Assembly (NCBI RefSeq): GCF_001420995.1
Contig: NZ_CP012184.1
Coordinates: 6,060,501 to 6,124,500, forward strand
Direction: 5' to 3'
DNA length: 64,000 bases
Source of the DNA: Pseudonocardia sp. EC080619-01
GTDB lineage: Bacteria > Actinomycetota > Actinomycetes > Mycobacteriales > Pseudonocardiaceae
In this document: positions 38,216-46,916 of the stretch, in pieces
How the letters are laid out: the number at the start of each line of letters is the position of its first letter
Numbering within the stretch: the stretch's first letter is position 1
Position numbers and translations under genes: made by a program
The notes under the pieces: model-generated
The model's input: only the letters and a program-made list of their open reading frames with translations
Told to the model about the DNA's origin: nothing
Database searches by the model: none

Positions 38216-38251
38216 TTCTACTTACGGTAGAACTACTACTGAACGTAGAAC
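38216..38251. promoter_or_regulatory. Repeat cluster in cydABDC promoter (candidate operator)
   Basis: An AT-rich island contains the inverted repeat TTCTAC-N5-GTAGAA (38216-38232) and a direct repeat GTAGAAC at 38227-38233 and 38245-38251, 18 bp apart. Further CTAC/GTAG half-sites lie between them. The motif does not match the actinobacterial Rex box. CTAC...GTAG half-sites recall BlaI/CopY-type operators, but that is only a resemblance. It ends 21 bp before the cydA start. Confidence 0.55.
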
Positions 38252-38272
38252 TTCGCGGAGGACGGGGCCGGA

Positions 38273-39730
38273 ATGGACGCGCTCGACCTGGCACGCTGGC
38301 AGTTCGGGATCACGACGATCTACCACTTCCTGTTCGTCCCGCTGACGATCGGCCTGTCGGTGATCGTCGCCTCACTGCAGACCGCGTGGTTCCGCACGGG
38401 CCGGACCGAGTACCTGCGCGCGACGAAGTTCTTCGGGAAGCTCTTCCTGATCAACTTCGCGATGGGTGTGGTCACCGGCATCGTGCAGGAGTTCCAGTTC
38501 GGGATGAACTGGAGCACCTACTCGACCTTCGTCGGCGACGTCTTCGGGGCGCCGCTCGCGATGGAGGCGCTGATCGCGTTCTTCCTGGAGTCGACCTTCA
38601 TCGGGCTCTGGATCTTCGGCTGGGACCGGCTCCGGAAGGGCGTCCACCTGGCCTGCATCTGGGCCGCCGCGCTCGGGTCGAACCTGTCGGCGTACTTCAT
38701 CCTCGCCGCGAACGCCTGGATGCGGAACCCGGTCGGCTACGAGGTCGACCCCGCCACCGGCCGCGCCCGGCTCACCGACATCGGCGCCGTCCTGGCCAAC
38801 CCGCAGGCGTGGTCGACGTACTTCCACGTCGTCGCCGCGGCGTTCGTCATCGCCGGGCTGTTCGTGGCCGCCGTGAGCGCCTGGAAGCTGATGCGGGAGC
38901 GGTGGCCGCGGACCGGTGACGCGGTCCCCCACGGCTCCGAGCACGAGCTGTTCCGGAAGAGCCTGCGGGCCGGCCTGCTGGTCACCCTGATCGCCGGCGC
39001 GCTCGTCGTCGCCTCCGGGGACCACCAGGCCAAGCTCGCCGCGACCTACGAGCCGATGAAGCTCGCCTCGGCCGAGGCGCTGTGGCAGACCGAGGGCTCC
39101 GCCGGGTTCTCGCTGTTCGCGGTCGGCGACATCCAGGGCAGCCGCAACCACATCAACGTCCAGATCCCGGGCGTGCTCAGCTTCCTCGCCACCGGCGACC
39201 CCTGGGGGCCGGTGCAGGGCATCGAGAACGTCCAGGCCCAGTACGAGGCCCTCTACGGCCCCGGCGACTACCGGCCGAACATCGCGGTCCTCTACTGGTC
39301 GTTCCGCATGATGATGGGGCTCGGGCTGGCCGGCGTCGCCGTCGCGGCGGCGGGACTGTGGCTGACCCGCCGCGGACGACTGCCCCGGCACCGCTGGATG
39401 TACCGCGTCGTCGTCGCGGCGCTGCCGGCCGCGCTGGCCGGGAACATCTTCGGCTGGATCCTCACCGAGATGGGCCGCCAGCCGTGGACCGTGCACGGCG
39501 AGCTGCTGACCGCGGCGAGCGTGTCGCCCGGGGTGAGCCTCGGGCAGGTGGCGTTCTCGCTGGCCGCGTTCACGCTGCTCTACGGCGTCCTCGCCGTCGT
39601 CGAGGTGGGGCTGCTGTTCCGCTACGTGAAGGCGGGCCCGGCCGCCGCGATGCCCTACCCCGACCCCCCGGAGCCCGACGGCCCCACCGCCGCACCCGGC
39701 GAGCGCCGCGACCCGGCGTTCAGCTACTGA
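38273..39730 (+). CDS. cydA: Cytochrome bd ubiquinol/menaquinol oxidase subunit I
   Basis: 485 residues with nine or so membrane helices. RWQFGITTIYHFLFVPLTIGL carries the haem b595/d His near residue 15, WSTYFHVVAAAF the second His, and MGRQPWTVHGELLT the conserved Met/GRQPW region. The quinol loop is short, as in most Gram-positives. With CydB it reduces oxygen to water at high affinity without proton pumping. GGAGG is upstream of the ATG. First gene of cydABDC; promoter repeats immediately upstream suggest dedicated control. Confidence 0.97.
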   Translation: MDALDLARWQFGITTIYHFLFVPLTIGLSVIVASLQTAWFRTGRTEYLRATKFFGKLFLINFAMGVVTGIVQEFQFGMNWSTYSTFVGDVFGAPLAMEALIAFFLESTFIGLWIFGWDRLRKGVHLACIWAAALGSNLSAYFILAANAWMRNPVGYEVDPATGRARLTDIGAVLANPQAWSTYFHVVAAAFVIAGLFVAAVSAWKLMRERWPRTGDAVPHGSEHELFRKSLRAGLLVTLIAGALVVASGDHQAKLAATYEPMKLASAEALWQTEGSAGFSLFAVGDIQGSRNHINVQIPGVLSFLATGDPWGPVQGIENVQAQYEALYGPGDYRPNIAVLYWSFRMMMGLGLAGVAVAAAGLWLTRRGRLPRHRWMYRVVVAALPAALAGNIFGWILTEMGRQPWTVHGELLTAASVSPGVSLGQVAFSLAAFTLLYGVLAVVEVGLLFRYVKAGPAAAMPYPDPPEPDGPTAAPGERRDPAFSY

Positions 39731-39740
39731 GGAGAGCGTC

Positions 39741-40802
39741 ATGGACCTGCCCACGATCTGGTTCCTGGCCGTCGCCGTCCTCTGGACCGGCTACCTCGTG
39801 CTCGAGGGGTTCGACTTCGGCGTCGGCATGCTGGTGCGCGCGTTCGGCCGCGACGAGGAGGACCGCGAGGTCGCGCTCGGCGCCATCGGCCCCGTCTGGG
39901 ACGGCAACGAGGTCTGGCTGATCGCCGCCGTCGGCGCGATGTTCGCCGCGTTCCCCGCCTGGTACGCGGCCACCCTCTCCGGCCTGTACGTCCCCGTCCT
40001 GCTGGTGCTCCTGGCGCTGATCGTGCGCGGGGTCGGGCTGGAGTACCGCCACAAGCGCGACGACGACGCCTGGAAGCTCCGCTGGGACGTCGGCATCGGC
40101 ATCGGGTCGCTGGTCCCCGCCTTCGTGTGGGGGATGGTGCTCGCGAACCTGGTACGCGGACTGCCGACGACCACGACGGCGCCGGGGAACGGCGCGAACA
40201 CCGTGGTCACGGCGTCGCTGCTCGACCTCGCCAACGGCTACGCGCTGCTCGGCGGCGTCGTCACCACCGCCCTGTTCCTGCTGCACGGCGCGGTGTTCCT
40301 CGCCCTGAAGACCGACGGCCCGGTCCGCCGCCGGGCCCACCGCTTCGCGGTCCGCGCGGTGGTCCCGGTACTGCTGGTGACCGTCGCGTTCCTGACCGCC
40401 ACGCTGGCCCTGCGCGCCCCGTCCTGGACCACCCCGGTGGCCTGGGCGTCCGGGCTGGCGCTGGCGCTCGCCGGGCTCGCCCTGCTCCTGGGCCGCGAGG
40501 GCTGGGCGTTCACCGCCACCGCGACCGCGGTCGGGGCGCTGTCGGTGGTCCTCTTCGGGCAGCTCCACCCGGAGCTGCTGGTCTCGACCACCGACCCGGC
40601 GCACACCCTGACGGTGGCGAACGCGGCGTCCGCGCCGTACACGCTGACCGTGATGAGCTGGGTCGCGGTCGTGTTCCTGCCGCTGGTGCTGCTCTACCAG
40701 AGCTGGAGCTACTGGGTGTTCCGCAGGCGGCTCGGCGGCGACCGGGTGTCGCCCGCCGGGACCGACGGCTCTGGCGGCGCGGCGGTACCGGCGCCACGAT
40801 GA
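39741..40802 (+). CDS. cydB: Cytochrome bd oxidase subunit II
   Basis: 353 residues, about nine membrane helices. Begins DLPTIWFLAVAVLWTGYLVL and has GPVWDGNEVWLIAAVGAMFAAFPAWYA, the most conserved CydB segment, then FVWGMVLANLVRGLP. Partner of CydA. GAGGAG precedes the ATG, and the TGA overlaps the next ATG by 4 bases. Confidence 0.97.
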   Translation: MDLPTIWFLAVAVLWTGYLVLEGFDFGVGMLVRAFGRDEEDREVALGAIGPVWDGNEVWLIAAVGAMFAAFPAWYAATLSGLYVPVLLVLLALIVRGVGLEYRHKRDDDAWKLRWDVGIGIGSLVPAFVWGMVLANLVRGLPTTTTAPGNGANTVVTASLLDLANGYALLGGVVTTALFLLHGAVFLALKTDGPVRRRAHRFAVRAVVPVLLVTVAFLTATLALRAPSWTTPVAWASGLALALAGLALLLGREGWAFTATATAVGALSVVLFGQLHPELLVSTTDPAHTLTVANAASAPYTLTVMSWVAVVFLPLVLLYQSWSYWVFRRRLGGDRVSPAGTDGSGGAAVPAPR

Positions 40803-42574
40803 GCGTCGTGTCCCGGCCCGCTCCCGCCTCCCCGCCGGTCGATCCCCGGCTCGTCCGGACCGCGAGCGCCGTCCGGGTGCACCTGCTGGTCGCGGCCGTC
40901 TGCGGGGTCGCGGCGACCGGCCTGATCCTGGCGCAGGCCTGGCTGGTGTCCCGGGTCGTCGCCGGGGCGACCCCGGCCTTCACCGGCGACGGGTCACCGC
41001 TGGGCCCGGGCTCCGGGCTCGACGTGCTGTGGCCGCTCGTCGTGGGGGTCGCCGGCGTGCCGCTGGCCCGCGCCCTGCTGTCCTACGGGGCGGAGTCCGC
41101 GGCGCTGCGCAGCGCCGCACGCGCCAAGTCGCAGCTGCGGATGCAGCTGGTCCGGAGGCTCGCCGCGGCCCCGCCGGACCCGTCGCGGTCCACCGGGCAG
41201 GTCGTCACACTCGCCACCCGCGGCCTCGACGCACTCGACGACTACTTCGCCCGCTACCTGCCCCAGCTCGTCCTCGCGGTGCTGGTCCCGGTGGCCGTGC
41301 TGGTCGTCGTCGGCGGCGCGGACTGGATCTCCGCGGTCGTCATCGGCGTGACGCTGCCGCTGATCCCGGTCTTCATGGCGCTGGTCGGGATGCACACCCG
41401 CGCGCGCACCGACCGGCAGTGGCGGCTGCTGTCGCGGCTCGGCGGGCACTTCCTCGACGTCGTGCAGGGCCTCCCGACGCTGGCGCTGTTCCGGCGGGCG
41501 ACCGTCGTCGCCGAGAAGGTCCGCGAGACCACCGACCAGCACCGCACCGCCACCATGGGGACGCTGCGGGTGGCGTTCCTGTCCGCGTTCGTGCTGGAGC
41601 TGCTCGCGACCCTCGCCGTGGCGCTCGTCGCCGTCGAGGTCGGGCTGCGGCTGCTCTACGGCGACCTCGACTACGCGACGGCGCTGTTCGTGCTGATCCT
41701 CGCGCCGGAGGCGTACCTGCCGCTGCGCGAGGTCGGCGCCCGGTTCCACGCGAGCTTGGAGGGCGTCGCCGCCGCCCGGCAGGTGTTCGACGAGCTCGAC
41801 CGCCCCTCCACCGGCCCGGCAGGCGGGACCCTCCCCCCACCGGCGCCCGCCCCCGCCGGGCGCGCGCTGGCCGTCGACGCGCTCCACGTCCGGTACCCGG
41901 GCGCCCCCGCCGACGCACTGACCGGTCTCTCACTGGAGCTGCGCCCCGGGGAGTCGGTGCTGCTCAGCGGACCGTCCGGGTCGGGGAAGTCGACCCTGCT
42001 GGGGGTGCTGCTCGGCTTCGTGGCCCCCACGGGCGGCACGGTGCGCGTGCCCGGCCCGGGTTGCGCCGACCGGGAGCTCGCCGACCTGGATCTCGACGCG
42101 TGGCGGCGCACTGTCGCCTGGGTGCCCCAGCAACCGCACCTGTTCGCCGGGTCGGTCGCCGACAACGTGCGGCTCGGCGAGCCCGGTGCGTCCGACACCG
42201 CGGTACGCGAGGCGGGCCGCCGGTCCGGTCTCGACGCCGTCGTCGCGGGCCTGCCGCAGGGCTGGGACACCCCGCTCGGCGAGGGCGGCGCGCGGCTGTC
42301 GTCCGGGGAACGGCAGCGGGTCGCGCTGGCCAGGGCGTTCCTGCGGGACGCCCCGCTGGTCCTGCTCGACGAGCCCACCGCGCACCTCGACCCGGACTCG
42401 GCCGAGGCCGTCCGCTCCGCGGCCGCGGACCTGCTCCGCGGCCGGACGGCGGCCGTCGTCGCGCACGACGCCGGCTGGGCCGAGCACACCGACCGCACCG
42501 TGCACCTGGAGCGGGGCCGGATCACCGGGCCCGTCCCGGCCCACGGCCCCGAGCGGGACGAGGCCCGCCGATGA
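40799..42574 (+). CDS. cydD: CydD, half of the CydDC ABC exporter
   Basis: 591 residues: six-helix ABC membrane domain then an ATPase domain. LSGPSGSGKSTLLGVLLGF (Walker A), WVPQQPHLFAGSVADNV (Q-loop), LSSGERQRVALARAFL (signature), LVLLDEPTAHLDP (Walker B) and VAHDAGWAEH (switch His) are all present. CydDC is needed for cytochrome bd assembly, acting in thiol or haem homeostasis across the membrane. ATG at the cydB overlap; the stop overlaps the cydC ATG. Confidence 0.95.
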   Translation: MSVVSRPAPASPPVDPRLVRTASAVRVHLLVAAVCGVAATGLILAQAWLVSRVVAGATPAFTGDGSPLGPGSGLDVLWPLVVGVAGVPLARALLSYGAESAALRSAARAKSQLRMQLVRRLAAAPPDPSRSTGQVVTLATRGLDALDDYFARYLPQLVLAVLVPVAVLVVVGGADWISAVVIGVTLPLIPVFMALVGMHTRARTDRQWRLLSRLGGHFLDVVQGLPTLALFRRATVVAEKVRETTDQHRTATMGTLRVAFLSAFVLELLATLAVALVAVEVGLRLLYGDLDYATALFVLILAPEAYLPLREVGARFHASLEGVAAARQVFDELDRPSTGPAGGTLPPPAPAPAGRALAVDALHVRYPGAPADALTGLSLELRPGESVLLSGPSGSGKSTLLGVLLGFVAPTGGTVRVPGPGCADRELADLDLDAWRRTVAWVPQQPHLFAGSVADNVRLGEPGASDTAVREAGRRSGLDAVVAGLPQGWDTPLGEGGARLSSGERQRVALARAFLRDAPLVLLDEPTAHLDPDSAEAVRSAAADLLRGRTAAVVAHDAGWAEHTDRTVHLERGRITGPVPAHGPERDEARR

Positions 42575-44247
42575 GCACCCCGAGCGCCCCCGGGGGCCCC
42601 TGGTCGCTCGCCGGGTCCGTGCTCCGCCCGCAGGCCCGCGGTGTCCTCGGCGGCGCCCTGCTCGGCGCGCTCGCGACGGCCTGCGGGGCCGGGCTGTTGT
42701 CGCTGGCCGCGTGGCTGCTGGCCACGGCCGCGCAGCACCCGTCGGTGACGGCGCTGTCGGTCGCCGTCGTGCTCACCCGGGCGCTGGGCGTCGGGCGCGG
42801 CGTCACCCGCTACGCGGAGCGGCTGGTCGGTCACGACGCCGCCCTCCGCGCGCTGTCCGACATGCGCAACCGGGTCTACGCCCGGCTCGCCGCGACCGAG
42901 CCGGTCCGCCGGTTCCGGTCCGGCGACCTGGTGTCGCGGCTGGTCACCGACACCGACTCGGTCCAGGACCTCGTCGTGCGGGGTGTACTGCCGGTGGTGG
43001 CCGCCGCCCTCGTCGGCTCGGGGGCGGTGCTGCTCGCCACCGTGCTGCTCGTGCCCGGTGGCGCGCTGCTCGCGGCCGGGCTGCTGCTGGCGGGCGTCGC
43101 CGTCCCGGCGTTCGCCGCGGCGCTGTCCCGGGGGCCTGCCGCCCGCGCCGGCAGGGCCCGCGCCGGGCTGTCGGCGGGGCTCGTCGACCTTCTCGACGGC
43201 GCCCCCGACCTGCTCGCGTACGGCGCCACCGGCCGGGCCGTGGCCGCCGTCGAGCGGGCCGACGCGGAGCTGACCCACACCGCCCGCCGCGACGCCGTCC
43301 TGCTGGGGCTGGGCGCCGGGTCCGGTGCGCTGGTCGCCGGGCTCACCCTCGCGGGGACGCTGCTGCTCGGTGTCGCCGCCGTCGGGGACGGCACCCTCGG
43401 CGCCGTCCCGATGGCGGTCCTCGTGCTCACCGCACTCGCCGCGTTCGAGATCACGGCGCCGCTACCGGCCGCCGCGGCCCGGCTCGCGAGCGTCCGGGCC
43501 GGCCTGGCGCGGCTCGTCCCGGTGCTGTCCGCCGAGCCGGCGGTGACCCACCGGGCCCCGGGGGCCGAGCCGCTCCCCCGGCGCGGCGGGCTGCGGATCC
43601 GCGGTCTCGTCGTCGCCCACCCGGACCCGGACGGGACACCGGGCCGCACCGTCCTCGACCGGCTCGACCTCGACGTCGCCGAGGGCGAGCACGTCGCGCT
43701 GGTCGGCGCCAGCGGCTCCGGGAAGTCGACGCTCGCCTCGGTGCTGTTCCGGTTCCTGGACCCGGTCGCCGGTTCGGTCACCCTCGGCGGGCAGGAGCTC
43801 ACCACCCGTCCGCCGGACGAGGTGCGGGTCGTCGTCTCCGGCGTCCCGGCCGACCCGCACGTGTTCGACTCGACGGTGCGGGAGAACCTGCGCCTGGCCC
43901 GGCCCGCGGCGCCCGACGACGAGCTGGCCGGCGTCCTGCGCCGGGTCGGGCTCGGCGGCCTGGCGCTCGACGACGAGGTCGGCGCGCACGGCGCCCGGCT
44001 CTCCGGCGGGATGCGGCGCCGGCTCGCGCTCGCCAGGGCGCTGCTCGTCGACCCGGCCGTCCTGGTGCTCGACGAGCCCACGGCCCACCTGGACCCGGAC
44101 ACCCGCGACGCCGTCCTCGACGACCTGCTGGTCGCGGCGGCCGGTCGCACCCTGCTGCTGATCACCCACGACCCGGCCGTCCTGCACCGGGTGCACGCCG
44201 TGCACACACTGCGCGACGGGCGGTTGCACCCCCGCAACGGGGGGTGA
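42571..44247 (+). CDS. cydC: CydC, half of the CydDC ABC exporter, with altered Q-loop
   Basis: 558 residues. The membrane domain opens with LLSLAAWLLATAAQHPSVTALSVAVVLTRALGVGRGV, typical of CydC, followed by YAERLVGHDAALRALSDMR. The ATPase domain has Walker A GASGSGKST (~380), Walker B LVLDEPTAHLDP and LLLITHDPAVL. The Q-loop position reads VVSGVPADPHVF rather than the usual AQDxHVF, replacing the glutamine, and the signature is LSGGMRRRLALARA. It may be the degenerate half of an asymmetric transporter. ATGA overlap with cydD. Confidence 0.94.
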   Translation: MSTPSAPGGPWSLAGSVLRPQARGVLGGALLGALATACGAGLLSLAAWLLATAAQHPSVTALSVAVVLTRALGVGRGVTRYAERLVGHDAALRALSDMRNRVYARLAATEPVRRFRSGDLVSRLVTDTDSVQDLVVRGVLPVVAAALVGSGAVLLATVLLVPGGALLAAGLLLAGVAVPAFAAALSRGPAARAGRARAGLSAGLVDLLDGAPDLLAYGATGRAVAAVERADAELTHTARRDAVLLGLGAGSGALVAGLTLAGTLLLGVAAVGDGTLGAVPMAVLVLTALAAFEITAPLPAAAARLASVRAGLARLVPVLSAEPAVTHRAPGAEPLPRRGGLRIRGLVVAHPDPDGTPGRTVLDRLDLDVAEGEHVALVGASGSGKSTLASVLFRFLDPVAGSVTLGGQELTTRPPDEVRVVVSGVPADPHVFDSTVRENLRLARPAAPDDELAGVLRRVGLGGLALDDEVGAHGARLSGGMRRRLALARALLVDPAVLVLDEPTAHLDPDTRDAVLDDLLVAAAGRTLLLITHDPAVLHRVHAVHTLRDGRLHPRNGG

Positions 44248-44439
44248 CGAACCGGCAGCCGAACCGCGCCCCTACCCTGCTCCGAACACCGGGTGCGGCG
44301 CGTGGACGACCGGTCGCGCACCGCTCTCAGGTGGATCACAGGACCCCGCTGCCACGCTGGGAGCGACCATCGGGTGACACGGTCCCGCCCCGTGGTCGTG
44401 AACGAGCCGAGACCGTGTCAGAACGTGAGGTCCCCACCC

Positions 44440-45867
44440 GTGCGAGTGTTGCGCCGTCCCTCCCCGACGACGTCCCCCCGGCGGCCCCGGCCGACCGGCC
44501 GGGCGCGGAGGGTGTCCCTGCCGGCCGCCCTCCTGGCCGGGGTCCTGACCCTGGCGTCGTGCACCTCCGGCGGGACCGGTGAGGACGCGACCGGCGCCGC
44601 CCCGGCCTCCGGGCTGGAGGCCTCGGCACGCGCCGTCGACCTGAACGACGGCTGGACGTGGGATCCGCAGCCCGGTCCGATGGAGCTCGGCGTCACCCAC
44701 ACGCAGAACAGCCTGGACGACACCGAGCCCGCCGCCGCCCGGCAGCGCGGCACGGACATCCTGTCCAGCCTCGGCCAGGAGTACCAGAACCACCACCTCA
44801 TGGGCTTCGGCACGCTGAACCCGGAGCCCGCCCCCGGCCAGTTCGAGTGGGGCTCCCTGGACCGCCGGATGGCGCTCACCGAGGAGACCGGCGGCAAGGC
44901 GATGCTCACGCTGTGCTGCGGGCCGGACTGGATGAAGGGCGGCCCGCCCGGGGTCACGGCGTGGGACAAGCTGGAGCGCCAGATCCTGCCGGAGTTCTTC
45001 GACGACTACGCGAACCTCGCCCGCGAGGCCGTCCAGCGCTACCCGCAGGTCGACCGCGTCCTGGTCTGGAACGAGCTCAAGGGCTTCTACCACGAGGACC
45101 AGAACCGCTGGGACTACGAGGGCTACACCGAGCTCTACAACAAGGTCTACCAGGCCGTGAAGTCCGTCCGGCCGGACGTGCAGGTCGGCGGGCCCTACGT
45201 CGTCATGAGCAGCGTGCCGGCGGACTCCTCGGACGCCTCCGACATCCGCGGCCCGTGGGGCGCGCTCGACCAGCGCCCGCTCGACGTCCTCGACTACTGG
45301 CTGCGCAACAACGTGGGCGCGGACTTCATCGTCGTCGACGGCTCGACCACCAACCGCGGCCAGCAGGACGCGATCTCCCCGGTCGACGTCGGCGCCGAGA
45401 AGTTCTCCGTCATCGACCGGTGGATCCAGGAGCGGACCCAGCTGCCGATCTGGTGGGCCGAGTTCTACGCGAACGTCCCGGCCGACGCCCAGGCCGGCTA
45501 CGGCACCCCGGCCAGCGCGGTCTCGACCCTGGCCGTCCTGCAGTCGATGGCCCGGTCCGGCACCCAGGGCGCGCTGCTGTGGGGCCCGGAGGGCAGCGAC
45601 TCGCTGGAGTACTCGTCGCTCTGGAGCCCCGCCACCGAGGAGGACGGCGGGCAGCCGACGGCGATGACCGACGCCTGGCGCTGGCTGGTCCCGAAGCTGC
45701 GCGAGGGGACCGTCGAGCTCGGCCGCGCCCAGGGCTCCACGCTCGCCGCGTTCCGCGCCCCGGACGGCTCCGTCCTGCTGATGAACCTCGCCGGCGAACC
45801 GGTCGAGGTCCCCGGGCAGGAGGACATCCCGGGCTGGGCGATCGTCCCCATGGAGGCCGGCACCTGA
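44440..45867 (+). CDS. Putative clan GH-A glycosidase lipoprotein (GH39-like)
   Basis: 475 residues. A very basic N-terminus (RRPSPTTSPRRPRPTGRARR) leads to a hydrophobic segment and lipobox LASC. The mature domain looks like a TIM-barrel glycosidase: MELGVTHTQNSLDD, MLTLCCGPDWMKGGPPG, VLVWNELKGFYHE (putative acid/base Glu after Asn), IWWAEFYANVPAD (putative nucleophile Glu), and GALLWGPEGSDSLEYSSLW. The spacing of the two Glu residues fits clan GH-A families such as GH39 or GH5. It should act on extracellular polysaccharide; the substrate is unknown. GTG with GTGAGG upstream; a longer frame from 44293 lacks a ribosome site. It ends at a strong hairpin. Confidence 0.75.
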   Translation: MRVLRRPSPTTSPRRPRPTGRARRVSLPAALLAGVLTLASCTSGGTGEDATGAAPASGLEASARAVDLNDGWTWDPQPGPMELGVTHTQNSLDDTEPAAARQRGTDILSSLGQEYQNHHLMGFGTLNPEPAPGQFEWGSLDRRMALTEETGGKAMLTLCCGPDWMKGGPPGVTAWDKLERQILPEFFDDYANLAREAVQRYPQVDRVLVWNELKGFYHEDQNRWDYEGYTELYNKVYQAVKSVRPDVQVGGPYVVMSSVPADSSDASDIRGPWGALDQRPLDVLDYWLRNNVGADFIVVDGSTTNRGQQDAISPVDVGAEKFSVIDRWIQERTQLPIWWAEFYANVPADAQAGYGTPASAVSTLAVLQSMARSGTQGALLWGPEGSDSLEYSSLWSPATEEDGGQPTAMTDAWRWLVPKLREGTVELGRAQGSTLAAFRAPDGSVLLMNLAGEPVEVPGQEDIPGWAIVPMEAGT

Positions 45868-45882
45868 TCCGGACGCACCCGG

Positions 45883-45933
45883 GACGACGACGGGGCCGGT
45901 CCACCTGCGCGGTGGGCCGGCCCCGTCGTCGTC
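45883..45933. terminator. Bidirectional terminator, 23-bp stem
   Basis: GACGACGACGGGGCCGG plus CCACC pairs with its complement as 23 base pairs with a single T-G wobble and a 5-base loop TGCGC. It lies between the convergent glycosidase and SDR genes and is the strongest hairpin I see in the window. Confidence 0.9.
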
Positions 45934-45945
45934 ATGGGGTCCCGG

Positions 45946-46704
45946 TCAGGCCTTGGGGCCACCGGCCACGTAGATGATCTGGCCGCTGACGAACGACGAC
46001 CGCTCGTCGGCGAAGAACGACACGGTGTGGGCGATGTCCTCGACCGCGCCGGGGCGCTGGACCGGGATCTCCTTGGCGCGGGCGGACTTGAACTCCTCCC
46101 AGTCCACGCCGAGCCGCTCCGCGGTCGCCTTCGTCATCTCGGAGGCGATGAACCCGGGGGCGATGCAGTTCGCGGTCACGCCGAACTTGCCCAGCTCGAT
46201 GGCGAGGGTCTTGGTGAAGCCCTGCAGGCCTGCCTTGGCGGTGGAGTAGTTCGCCTGGCCGCGGTTGCCCAGCGCCGAGGTCGACGACAGGTTGACCACC
46301 CGGCCCCACTGCGCGTCGACCATGTGCTTCTGGACCGCGCGGGTCATCAGGAACGAGCCGCGCAGGTGCACGCCCATCACGGCGTCCCAGTCGTCGGTGC
46401 TCATCTTGAACAGCAGGTTGTCCTTGGTGATCCCGGCGTTGTTGACCAGGATCGTCGGGGCACCGAGCTTCTCGGTGACCGTCTCGACCGCTGCCGCGAC
46501 GGCGGCCTCGTCGGCCACGTTCGCCCCGACGGCGGCCGCGGTGCCCCCGGCGCCCTCGATCGCCTCGACGGTCGCCTTCGCCGCCGACTCCTCCAGGTCC
46601 AGCACGGCCACCTTGTGCCCGTCGGCCGCCAGCCGGATAGCGGTGGCCGCGCCGATCCCGCGGGCACCCCCGGTGACGATGGCGGTCCTCTGCTGCTGGG
46701 TCAT
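45946..46704 (-). CDS. SDR-family beta-ketoacyl/acetoacetyl-CoA reductase
   Basis: 252 residues. AIVTGGARGIGAATAIRLA is the NAD(P) loop, LVNNAGITKDNL follows, VVNLSSTSALGNRGQANYSTAKAG has the Ser-Tyr-Lys triad, and ANCIAPGFIASEMTKA follows. It resembles FabG/PhbB-type 3-oxoacyl reductases. GAGGAGAG lies just before the ATG at 46704; a longer frame was rejected. It reduces 3-oxoacyl-CoA or -ACP with NADPH. No thiolase or PHA synthase is adjacent, so a storage-polymer role is not shown here. Confidence 0.9.
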   Translation of the reverse strand: MTQQQRTAIVTGGARGIGAATAIRLAADGHKVAVLDLEESAAKATVEAIEGAGGTAAAVGANVADEAAVAAAVETVTEKLGAPTILVNNAGITKDNLLFKMSTDDWDAVMGVHLRGSFLMTRAVQKHMVDAQWGRVVNLSSTSALGNRGQANYSTAKAGLQGFTKTLAIELGKFGVTANCIAPGFIASEMTKATAERLGVDWEEFKSARAKEIPVQRPGAVEDIAHTVSFFADERSSFVSGQIIYVAGGPKA

Positions 46705-46867
46705 GTCTCTCCTCGCGTCTCGGGTTATCGCCGGTGATCCCGGTGCGGCACACCACCGGACGCGAGAGTCCGCCCGGGTCCGGGGCGCCGCCGGAGCCGA
46801 TCGTGTCACCCCGCGCACGCGAATGGGCAGGCGGCTGTGCGGGATTGCTCACCCCTTACGCGGCGGC

Positions 46868-46886
46868 GAGGTTCGACTAACGTCGG
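46868..46886 (+). promoter_or_regulatory. Iron-box-like element overlapping -10 of methyltransferase gene
   Basis: GAGGTTCGACTAACGTCGG matches the DtxR/IdeR core AGGTTAGGCTAAC at most positions and contains the -10-like TAACGT (46878-46883). The same 19-bp pattern, with three differences, precedes the FecB-like gene at 47761. Confidence 0.5.
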
Positions 46887-46916
46887 AGCGTCCGTTCCCG
46901 ACCAGGAAGGATTTTC

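Noticed and set aside
38216..38251. Rex (redox) operator upstream of cydA
   Set aside because: The repeats lack the TTGTGAA/TTCACAA-type half-sites expected of a Rex box.
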